Shown in pieces: positions 1 through 5,279 of a DNA stretch of 6,355 nt. The translations under genes were made by a program, and so were the position numbers. The notes beneath the pieces are model-generated. The model worked only from the letters and a program-made list of their open reading frames with translations, was not told where the DNA came from and did no database searches. This stretch comes from an uncultured Collinsella sp. (GTDB lineage: Bacteria; Actinomycetota; Coriobacteriia; Coriobacteriales; Coriobacteriaceae): positions 1 to 6,355 of the forward strand of contig CAUCXP010000093.1 in NCBI GenBank assembly GCA_958446785.1, in the 5' to 3' direction. Position 1 is the first letter of the stretch, and every line of letters begins with the position of its first letter.

Positions 1-1
1 G

Positions 2-1522
2 CTCGTGGCCGCCGCCGACCTCTCCGATCGCTACATCGCCGACCGCTTCCTGCCCGACAAGGCCATCGACCTGGTCGATGAGGCCGCAAGCCGCCTGCGC
101 ATGGAGCTCGACAGCATGCCGGTCGAGATCGACGCCACCACGCGTCAGCTCACCCAGCTGCAGATCGAGGAGCAGGCGCTCATGAAGGAGACCGATGACG
201 CCTCCAAGGAGCGTCTGGAAGCCCTGCGCCAGGAGATTGCCGAGGTCCAGGAAAAGCTCAACGTGCAAAAGGCCGGCTGGCTCAACCAAAAGAACGCCAT
301 CGACCACGTGCAGGAGCTTAAGGGCCAGCTTGACGAGGCCAAGAGCGAAGAGGAGCGCGCGACGCGCAACGGCGACCTGGGTCGTGCGTCCGAGCTGCGC
401 TTCTCCGTGATTCCGGGCCTGCAGCAGCAGATTCAGGAGTCCGAGGCTGCGCTCGAGGCACAAAAGCAGCAGGATGGCGAGGGCCTGAACGAGCAGGTGA
501 CCTCCGACGAGATTGCCGAGGTCGTGAGTGCCTGGACCGGCGTGCCCGTGTCCAAGATGATGCAGGGCGAGCTCGACAAGCTCAAGGGCCTGGAGGGCGA
601 GCTGCATAAGCGCGTCATCGGTCAGGACGAGGCCGTGTCCGCTGTGGCCGCGGCCGTGCGCCGTAGCCGTGCGGGCCTCTCCGATCCGGACAAGCCCATC
701 GGCAGCTTCTTCTTCCTGGGCCCCACCGGCGTGGGCAAGACCGAGCTCGCCAAGGCGCTGGCCGAGTGCCTGTTCGATGACGAGCGCGCACTCGTGCGTA
801 TCGACATGTCCGAGTACATGGAGAAGTTCAGCGTCCAGCGTCTGATCGGTGCGCCCCCGGGATACGTGGGTTACGACGAGGGCGGCCAGCTCACTGAGGC
901 CGTGCGCCGTCGTCCGTACTCCGTGATCTTGCTCGACGAGATGGAGAAGGCTCATCCGGATGTCTTTAACGTGCTGTTGCAGGTGCTTGACGACGGCCGC
1001 CTGACCGACGGCCAGGGTCGCCAGGTGTCCTTCAAGAACACGATCATTATCATGACGTCCAACGTGGGCTCCAAGGCTATCGCCGAGCTTTCCGGCAAGG
1101 ACGAGGAAGAGATGCGCCATCAGGTCGACGCGGCCATGGCTCAGACCTTCCGCCCCGAGTTCCTCAACCGTATCGACGATATCGTGGTGTTCCATCCGCT
1201 CGGCATGGCGCAGATTGAGAAGATCGTCGATATCCAGCTCGCCGATGTCCGCGCACGTCTGGCCAAGGAGCGCATGACGCTGGCCATCACCCCGGCGGCC
1301 AAGCAGATGCTCGCCGTGGGCGGCCTGGACCCGGTCTTTGGTGCCCGTCCGCTCAAGCGTCTCGTGCAGCGCGAGGTCGTGGATGCCATTGCCGCCGCTA
1401 TCATCGACGGTACGGTGCGCGAGGGCGATCAGGTGACGGTCGATGTCGACAAGGACGGCGGCTTTACCGTCGTGTGCGACAACACGCCGGCGGCCACCTA
1501 CGAAGTCCCCGACGCCGAGTAG
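2..1522 (+). CDS. clpB: ATP-dependent disaggregase ClpB, 3' part (5' end outside the window)
   Basis: ClpB is a cytoplasmic hexameric AAA+ chaperone that threads aggregated proteins through its pore, working with DnaK/DnaJ/GrpE. About 506 residues are present. The N-domain and most of D1 (roughly 370 residues of a normal ~860) lie upstream of the window; the GTG at 5-7 is an internal Val codon, not the start. Counting from that codon, the end of D1 is at residues 5-30 (LSDRYIADRFLPDKAID), followed by a coiled-coil M-domain of about residues 31-160, whose length indicates ClpB rather than ClpC or ClpA. D2 carries Walker A GPTGVGKT (239-246), pore loop GYVGY (286-290), Walker B VILLDE (307-312), sensor 1 TSN (351-353), arginine finger in FLNRI (386-390) and sensor 2 GARPLKR (446-452). 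All key residues are intact. A short acidic tail follows the last conserved strand. A terminator starts about 45 bases past the stop, so it ends its transcript. Upstream regulation is not visible. Confidence 0.97.
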   Translation, partial: LVAAADLSDRYIADRFLPDKAIDLVDEAASRLRMELDSMPVEIDATTRQLTQLQIEEQALMKETDDASKERLEALRQEIAEVQEKLNVQKAGWLNQKNAIDHVQELKGQLDEAKSEEERATRNGDLGRASELRFSVIPGLQQQIQESEAALEAQKQQDGEGLNEQVTSDEIAEVVSAWTGVPVSKMMQGELDKLKGLEGELHKRVIGQDEAVSAVAAAVRRSRAGLSDPDKPIGSFFFLGPTGVGKTELAKALAECLFDDERALVRIDMSEYMEKFSVQRLIGAPPGYVGYDEGGQLTEAVRRRPYSVILLDEMEKAHPDVFNVLLQVLDDGRLTDGQGRQVSFKNTIIIMTSNVGSKAIAELSGKDEEEMRHQVDAAMAQTFRPEFLNRIDDIVVFHPLGMAQIEKIVDIQLADVRARLAKERMTLAITPAAKQMLAVGGLDPVFGARPLKRLVQREVVDAIAAAIIDGTVREGDQVTVDVDKDGGFTVVCDNTPAATYEVPDAE

Positions 1523-1566
1523 ATTTTGGGCCGGCTTTAAAACCGCCCCTCATCGCAAAACGCCAA

Positions 1567-1601
1567 GGGCGGCGGATCCAATCGGGTCCGCCGCCCTTTT
1601 T
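1567..1601 (+). terminator. Intrinsic terminator of clpB
   Basis: Bases 1567-1579 pair with 1584-1596 to give a 13-bp GC-rich stem (GGGCGGCGGA against TCCGCCGCCC, plus three inner pairs, one of them T-G). The loop is four bases (AATC), and five Ts follow at 1597-1601. This is a textbook Rho-independent terminator 44 bases after the clpB stop, and it separates clpB from the small gene downstream. Confidence 0.93.
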
Positions 1602-1639
1602 CGTGCGACAATCGATGGTGTTGAACGTGAGTACATGGC

Positions 1640-1645
1640 AAGGAG
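1640..1645 (+). promoter_or_regulatory. Shine-Dalgarno sequence that sets the start of the 64-residue ORF
   Basis: AAGGAG lies 8 bases before ATG 1654 but only 2 bases before the in-frame ATG 1648. The spacing therefore favours 1654 as the start. Confidence 0.7.
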
Positions 1646-1653
1646 CTATGCAG

Positions 1654-1848
1654 ATGACAGACAAGAACAAGACGAGCACGCCGGCGACCGATGCCGCACC
1701 CGCCGCACCTAAGCCTGCGCCTAAACCGGCGCCCAAGCCGCGCGACCCCTATATCCGTGCCGAGAACGAGGATGACGACGGCTACGATCCTTATAGCGAT
1801 CGTCGCCCCGAGCGCGAGCCCCTCTTCGAAGCCGACCCCTGGCGTTAA
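1654..1848 (+). CDS. Small Pro/Lys-rich acidic protein, 64 residues, unknown function
   Basis: I do not recognise a family. The protein has three parts: a polar start (MTDKNKTSTPATDAA), a low-complexity segment PKPAPKPAPKPR (residues 19-30), and an acidic, aromatic-containing C-terminal half with DPYIRAENEDDDGYDPYSDR and the ending EADPWR. There is no signal peptide, membrane segment or Cys, so it is probably cytoplasmic and largely disordered. ATG 1654 is chosen over ATG 1648 (adds two residues) and ATG 1615 (no ribosome binding site, abuts the terminator) because AAGGAG at 1640-1645 is correctly spaced for it. It is a separate gene lying between the clpB terminator and a hairpin repeat whose left arm overlaps its stop codon. 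I see no clear promoter in the 50 bases before it, so it may depend on readthrough of the clpB terminator. That this is a real gene is supported by the ribosome site and ordered composition; its function is unknown. Confidence 0.72.
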   Translation: MTDKNKTSTPATDAAPAAPKPAPKPAPKPRDPYIRAENEDDDGYDPYSDRRPEREPLFEADPWR

Positions 1849-1883
1849 GTAGCTCATTTGGGACGGGGCTTTTTTAGCTACTT
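1847..1883 (+). repeat. Hairpin repeat, copy A
   Basis: The outer arms AAGTAGCT (1847-1854) and AGCTACTT (1876-1883) are perfect inverted repeats of 8 bp. They enclose a G-rich then T-rich core, TTTGGGACGGGGCTTTTT. The same unit recurs at 3425-3458 (same orientation) and 3497-3533 (opposite orientation). Its left arm overlaps the stop codon of the 64-residue ORF, so it forms the 3' end of that gene and may act as its transcript end or stability hairpin. Confidence 0.85.
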
Positions 1884-1987
1884 TGTTTTCGGCTAGAGGC
1901 GTTCATGCCTGCCCCCTCGGCCGCTCGATATCCTCCGGGAGGGGCCACTAATAGAAAACTTGCTTATCCATTAATCAAGATACGCAT
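1884..1987. other. Intergenic stretch between hairpin repeat A and the ATPase palindrome
   Basis: No gene is visible here. A GC-rich part (about 1908-1945) has a weak CCCCTC/GAGGGG pairing with a large loop and no T-run, so I do not call a terminator. From about 1950 the sequence becomes AT-rich. TTGCTT at 1960-1965 and CATAAT at 1985-1990 are 19 bases apart, which makes only a weak promoter candidate for the ATPase. TAATCAAGA at 1972-1980 is an extra copy of the motif used in the palindrome that follows. Confidence 0.5.
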
Positions 1988-2047
1988 AATCTTGCTCTCC
2001 TGCTAATCAAGAATCGTTATAATCTTGATTAGCAGGAGAGCAAGATT
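1988..2047. promoter_or_regulatory. Perfect 25-bp inverted repeat with central TATAAT box: probable promoter/operator of the ATPase gene
   Basis: Arms 1988-2012 and 2023-2047 are exact reverse complements, 25 of 25, separated by 10 bases (ATCGTTATAA). TATAAT at 2018-2023 straddles the centre and could be a -10 box. With it, transcription would start near 2030 inside the right arm, so the palindrome would act as DNA (operator or cruciform) rather than as a full RNA hairpin. No good -35 is seen at the usual spacing (TTGCTC at 1992-1997 is 20 bases away). If transcription starts further upstream, the RNA would fold into a very stable hairpin that hides AGGAG at 2034-2038. No T-run follows, so it is not a terminator. 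That the palindrome exists is certain; that it is an operator is an inference. Confidence 0.75.
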
Positions 2048-2051
2048 GGAG
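2048..2051 (+). promoter_or_regulatory. Ribosome binding site of the ATPase gene, abutting the palindrome
   Basis: GGAG ends 4 bases before ATG 2056 and begins on the first base after the right arm of the palindrome. A stronger AGGAG at 2034-2038 lies within the arm but is 17 bases from the ATG, too far to be the normal site. Confidence 0.5.
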
Positions 2052-2055
2052 AATT

Positions 2056-3408
2056 ATGGCATTCAACGACTTGGTGGCTCAAAAAATAAAGGACTTTGAG
2101 CAACAGGGGATTCCGCAGGTCTTTGAGCGCGACCTTGATCTGGGCAACCCGCAGGAGCCAAAGCGCGACAACATCGTATATGTGATTGTGGGCGCCCGTC
2201 GTTGTGGAAAGACGTATCGCCTGTATCAGGAGATACGGCGGCTTCAGGGCCAAGGCGTCGAGCTTGACCGGATGCTATATTTCAATTTTGAGGATGAGCG
2301 CTTGCGTCCGTATGAGCCATCGCTACTAGCGGACGTGCTCGATACATTCTATGCACTATATCCTGCTGCTCGAGGCGAGGGCGCCTACCTTTTCTTTGAC
2401 GAGATCCAGGAAATACCCGAATGGGGTGCGTTTCTGCGACGCGTGGTCGATACAGAGAAGGCGACCGTTTACGTGACGGGATCTTCTTCTAAGATGCTGT
2501 CCTCAGAACTTAAGAGCGAGTTCAGGGGCCGTTCTCTTGTGCGAGAGCTTTTTCCGTTGAGTTTTTCGGAATACGTCCGATATAAGACGGGGAGCGTTCC
2601 TGAGTCGAACGCACCCTTCTCCTCGAGCGATGCAGCGTTGCTCCGACACCATCTGGTCGGATATCTCGAGCGAGGGGGATTCATCGCGACACTTGAGCAG
2701 ACGCCCGCAGACGCGATTCAGCTGCTACAGGAATATGCGTCGCGAACGGTCGCCATGGACGTCGTTGAACGTTACGACGTCAAGAACCCCCGTTTGGCCT
2801 CGCTGTTTCTGGCGCGGTGCATGGCATCTTCGGGACGAGAGCTGTCAGTGAACAAAGTGTACAACGAGTTCAAGAGCAGACAGATATCCGTCAGTCGAAA
2901 TACGCTCAGCGACTTACTTGAGTATTACGAGGACGCCTACCTGCTGTTTTCGGTGCCGGAGTTCACGCGTTCGCTTGCAAATAATACGCGGTCTGCGTCT
3001 AAGGTCTACGCCGTCGATCCTGCGATGTTCGGAGCGTTCTCCCCCGCATCGGCATTGGATCATGGTCAGAGGCTCGAGACCGCGGTGTTCAATGCGCTCA
3101 GAAGAAGGACCCCCGCCGTGCGGCCCGGTTCGGTTTGCCGCCTGCTGATTAAAGATAAGAATAAAAGCCATGAGGTGGACTTTGTGGCTGGGGATGCACT
3201 GCTCATGCAGGCTTACGGCCTGATTCAGGTAAGTGTGGATATGACAAGCGAGAAAACGCGCGAGCGCGAAATTGCCGCGCTCGATGCCGCGATGGCCCAG
3301 TTTGATCTTGGCGAGTCGGTAATCGTTACCATGGATGAGCAGGCCGATATTCCATGTGAACACGGTGTGGTACACGCTGTGCCTGCATGGAAGTGGCTCC
3401 TTGCCTAA
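2056..3408 (+). CDS. AAA_14/DUF4143 family ATP-binding protein
   Basis: This 450-residue cytoplasmic protein has the usual length and order of the AAA_14 (N-terminal ATPase) plus DUF4143 (C-terminal) family. The biochemical role of the family is not settled; members are often accessory, patchily distributed genes. ATPase motifs are Walker A GARRCGKT (46-53), Walker B YLFFDEIQ (111-118), sensor-1-like VTGSSS (140-145) and an arginine-rich FRGRS (156-160). Residues about 262-300 look like a winged-helix segment (SVNKVYNEFKSRQ and following). The C-terminus resembles a PD-(D/E)XK nuclease fold: E341 in a helix, EVDFV (373-377), then IQVSVD (390-395), where Ser stands at the position of the usual catalytic Lys. 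There is no signal peptide or membrane segment. ATG 2056 is chosen for its GGAG and because the family N-terminus fits. Rare codons ATA, AGA and AGG occur here (for example residues 60, 120, 274, 349-351), whereas I saw none while reading clpB; this suggests acquisition by transfer. It stands alone, between hairpin repeats and behind its own palindromic control region. Confidence 0.93.
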   Translation: MAFNDLVAQKIKDFEQQGIPQVFERDLDLGNPQEPKRDNIVYVIVGARRCGKTYRLYQEIRRLQGQGVELDRMLYFNFEDERLRPYEPSLLADVLDTFYALYPAARGEGAYLFFDEIQEIPEWGAFLRRVVDTEKATVYVTGSSSKMLSSELKSEFRGRSLVRELFPLSFSEYVRYKTGSVPESNAPFSSSDAALLRHHLVGYLERGGFIATLEQTPADAIQLLQEYASRTVAMDVVERYDVKNPRLASLFLARCMASSGRELSVNKVYNEFKSRQISVSRNTLSDLLEYYEDAYLLFSVPEFTRSLANNTRSASKVYAVDPAMFGAFSPASALDHGQRLETAVFNALRRRTPAVRPGSVCRLLIKDKNKSHEVDFVAGDALLMQAYGLIQVSVDMTSEKTREREIAALDAAMAQFDLGESVIVTMDEQADIPCEHGVVHAVPAWKWLLA

Positions 3409-3424
3409 TCATTTATTGATCTGT

Positions 3425-3458
3425 GGTAGCTAATTTGGGACGGGGGCTTTTAGCTACC
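3425..3458 (+). repeat. Hairpin repeat, copy B
   Basis: Arms GGTAGCTAA (3425-3433) and TTAGCTACC (3450-3458) are a perfect 9-bp inverted repeat around a G-rich core ending in TTTT. It matches copy A in the same orientation, apart from small core changes, a shorter T-run and a G-C pair in place of A-T in the outer stem. It lies 16 bases after the ATPase stop and is the first structure its transcript meets. Confidence 0.87.
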
Positions 3459-3496
3459 CTCTGCTCTGCCCAACAGTAAAGTCGAAACAACATCAA

Positions 3497-3533
3497 GGGT
3501 AGCTAAAAAAGCCCCGCCCCAAATTAGCTACCC
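3497..3533 (-). repeat. Hairpin repeat, copy C (inverted relative to A and B)
   Basis: On the + strand, arms GGGTAGCTAA (3497-3506) and TTAGCTACCC (3524-3533) are a perfect 10-bp inverted repeat. Read on the minus strand, the unit matches copies A and B, with GGGGCGGGGC in place of GGGACGGGGC. It lies 16 bases past the stop of the 495-residue minus-strand gene, in the same relation to that gene as copy B has to the ATPase. Confidence 0.87.
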
Positions 3534-3549
3534 TGGGTGCTGTGGTCCG

Positions 3550-5037
3550 CTAGTCCTGGGCTTTGATGCTCGGCAGCAGGATCTGCGCGAGGTAGTCGGT
3601 CTCGAGTTTGGTCGCAGCGTCGGCCTTGCCGTCTTTGCCGACCAGTACGTTCTTGATCTGGCTATAGGTGTAGCGGTTGCCGGTCGTGAGCTCGACAAGC
3701 TCAATGGCTGTGTCCATGGGATAGGTCGACACGGGGTTCTGCGTGCGCCCGTTGATGGTCTGGGGCACCACATACGGATAAACGGGGCCGCTGGCGTAGA
3801 CGGTGTAGCCGTTGCCGAGGTTTGCCGCACCCAAAACCGCGTCGCCCTCACCGGGCGTAAAGCTCTCGCCCTCGCGCACCGCGACGAGCGTCACGATCGG
3901 CGTATCGCTGTCGCCGGCAAGATAGATGCATAGCGTGCTGCCATTCTGCCAAGTCTCGACCTTGCCGTACCACTCGACGGGGATATCGAGCTGATAAAGG
4001 TCGGTTGCCTTGTGACGGGCGTCGGCATCACGGGCCGCCTGTGCCTTTTGCGTGCTCACGGCATTGACGGCGGCATTGCGACGCGCAGTTGCCGCCTGCT
4101 GGAGCACCTTGGCGGTGGCGGCGGAGCTCGCGCCTCCCTCCTCGGCATATTTGGCGGCGGCGTCGATCTGGTCGTTGGTTACAGTGTCGGCCCAAGGCAC
4201 CTTGAGTTTAAAGGCAGCCTGGGCGCTTAAATCCTGTCCATCGCTCTTAACGGTGACCTGCGTCTTGGTGGTCGGGACGGTATAGATGGTGCCGTCGGCC
4301 GCGATGGGGGAGGCAGCGATGGAGAGCGTGTAATCGCCGGGCAGCAGTTTGATGCCGCGGCCGTGCTCGTCAACGTAGAGCGTTTCGCTCACAGAAGAGC
4401 CGTCGGAGTCCTGGCCACTCACCTGCACGGGGATCTTTGAGCCGGTGGAACAGTCGAGTCCCGCGGCATGCACGCCAATCTGCACCGACATCATCGTGTG
4501 CGCACTGGCGGCGACAGCGGCAGCCTGCTCTTGCTGATATCCGTTCCAGGCAGCATAGCCTGCGCCGCCGGCGACGAGCGCGACGGCCACAACGCCGGTA
4601 ACCATCAGGTTGCGGCGCTTGGGCGGCATCTTACGATGGCGAGCCTCGGCTTCGCGTGCCGAGGGAACGGACGGCAGGGGAATATCGCCCATGGCGATGG
4701 TCTCGTCCACGGCAGGCGCGGAGCCCAAGCCGGGGAGCTCGCGGGTGAGCGATTCGTCGACGGGCAAGTCGCCAAGCAGGGAGGTCTCATCTCCCGCGTT
4801 GGGTTCCGGTTGGCCATTGCCCTCGTCATCGCCTTTTTCGACATCGGCTTCATCGCGAGCATCCTCGACGTCGTCGCCCGTATCCGGTATGCCATCGCCC
4901 GCCGCGTCCTGCATGTCGACGATTGTCTCGTCAAACGCAACTTCGTCCAGCGAAAACCGGTCTAGGCTCTCCAAGGCCTCGGCGCACGCCGCTGCATCTT
5001 GGGCCGCGTCCTCTTGGCCCCTCGTCTTATTTTCCAT
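3550..5037 (-). CDS. Single-pass membrane protein with acidic cytoplasmic N-terminus and extracytoplasmic C-terminus, unknown function
   Basis: The 495 residues fall into clear zones. Residues 1-135 are very acidic, low in complexity and have no signal peptide. A 10-residue motif is duplicated there: DETSLLGDLP (83-92) and DETIAMGDIP (111-120), with a further DETI at 37-39 and nearby. A basic patch KMPPKRRN (137-144) precedes one membrane helix (about 144-165), giving an N-in, C-out topology. Residues about 185-280 look like a beta-sandwich surface domain (YVDEHGRGIKLLPGDYTLSI). Residues 287-345 form an Ala-rich helical linker. The last 150 residues hold a second beta-rich domain starting LDIPVEWYGKVETW, similar in style to a domain common in secreted Coriobacteria proteins. 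Cys196 and Cys370 are the only outer cysteines. ATG 5037 has a modest GGGGGA just upstream. It faces the ATPase gene and is preceded by its own intergenic region, so it is probably monocistronic. No enzymatic motif is recognised. Confidence 0.9.
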   Translation of the reverse strand: MENKTRGQEDAAQDAAACAEALESLDRFSLDEVAFDETIVDMQDAAGDGIPDTGDDVEDARDEADVEKGDDEGNGQPEPNAGDETSLLGDLPVDESLTRELPGLGSAPAVDETIAMGDIPLPSVPSAREAEARHRKMPPKRRNLMVTGVVAVALVAGGAGYAAWNGYQQEQAAAVAASAHTMMSVQIGVHAAGLDCSTGSKIPVQVSGQDSDGSSVSETLYVDEHGRGIKLLPGDYTLSIAASPIAADGTIYTVPTTKTQVTVKSDGQDLSAQAAFKLKVPWADTVTNDQIDAAAKYAEEGGASSAATAKVLQQAATARRNAAVNAVSTQKAQAARDADARHKATDLYQLDIPVEWYGKVETWQNGSTLCIYLAGDSDTPIVTLVAVREGESFTPGEGDAVLGAANLGNGYTVYASGPVYPYVVPQTINGRTQNPVSTYPMDTAIELVELTTGNRYTYSQIKNVLVGKDGKADAATKLETDYLAQILLPSIKAQD

Positions 5038-5170
5038 ATATCCCCCAAGCTCAATATCGGGACAACAATGTACCCAAAATTAAGGTCACATAGAGCTGGC
5101 GTGCAGTCGGAAATTCGATTTTATCTGCGCGATACATTGTGAATATGTGCATGAATGCACGCGCGACAGC
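5038..5170. other. Intergenic region upstream of the 495-residue gene
   Basis: This AT-richer stretch must hold the promoter for the minus-strand membrane-protein gene, since the terminator just beyond it should stop transcription from the DUF5692 gene. I found no -35/-10 pair with acceptable spacing on the minus strand. TAAAAT is present (minus strand, near 5120), but without a good partner. A short palindrome is annotated separately. Confidence 0.4.
5147..5160. promoter_or_regulatory. Short palindrome, possible operator
   Basis: GTGCAT and ATGCAC are perfect inverted 6-mers separated by GA. They lie about 110 bases upstream of the start of the 495-residue minus-strand gene, between it and the terminator of the preceding gene. 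Position fits an operator site, but a 6-bp palindrome can occur by chance. Confidence 0.3.
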
Positions 5171-5211
5171 AAAAAGCCCCCGGAAAGCAAACGAATTGCT
5201 TTCCGGGGGCT
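5171..5211 (-). terminator. Intrinsic terminator of the DUF5692-like gene
   Basis: Bases 5175-5190 pair perfectly with 5196-5211, a 16-bp stem (AGCCCCCGGAAAGCAA and its complement) with a 5-base loop. On the minus strand, it runs into TTTTT (5171-5175). It lies about 70 bases past the stop of the minus-strand gene ending at 5280 and separates it from the downstream minus-strand gene. Confidence 0.93.
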
Positions 5212-5279
5212 GCGCATAACGCGAGATTACGGAGCCAAAGAGACGCGCCTACATCCAAATGCGGACGGCAGCGAGCGCG

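Larger units (their letters stand above)
3425..3533. terminator. Convergent-gene junction hairpin (repeats B and C), possible bidirectional terminator
   Basis: Because B and C are inverted copies, 3425-3459 can pair with 3497-3532 in one long stem of about 34 bp, with one mismatch and a small bulge, over a 37-base loop. The two genes converge here, and no other terminator exists for either. There is no T-run after the long stem in either direction, so it is not a classical intrinsic terminator. A role in ending or protecting both transcripts is inferred from position. Confidence 0.5.

Noticed and set aside
1474..1653. N-terminal extension of the 64-residue ORF back into the clpB end
   Set aside because: The extension would read through the clpB stop region and the terminator hairpin, and has no ribosome site; AAGGAG at 1640-1645 points to ATG 1654.
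1988..2047. The palindrome as an intrinsic terminator for the small gene
   Set aside because: No T-run follows the stem; instead a ribosome binding site and ATG follow, so it belongs to the ATPase gene.
2914..3375. A 153-codon minus-strand frame inside the ATPase gene
   Set aside because: It is a shadow of the ATPase coding frame, with no ribosome site or recognisable domain, while the ATPase carries clear family motifs.
2056..3408. ATPase gene as the antitoxin or toxin of a two-gene module
   Set aside because: There is no adjacent co-oriented partner gene; the neighbours are a separate small ORF 200 bases upstream and a convergent gene.
1847..3533. A CRISPR array or IS element made of the repeated units
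   Set aside because: Copies are irregularly spaced, differ in orientation and have a gene between them; no transposase, no cas gene, and no flanking target duplication were found.
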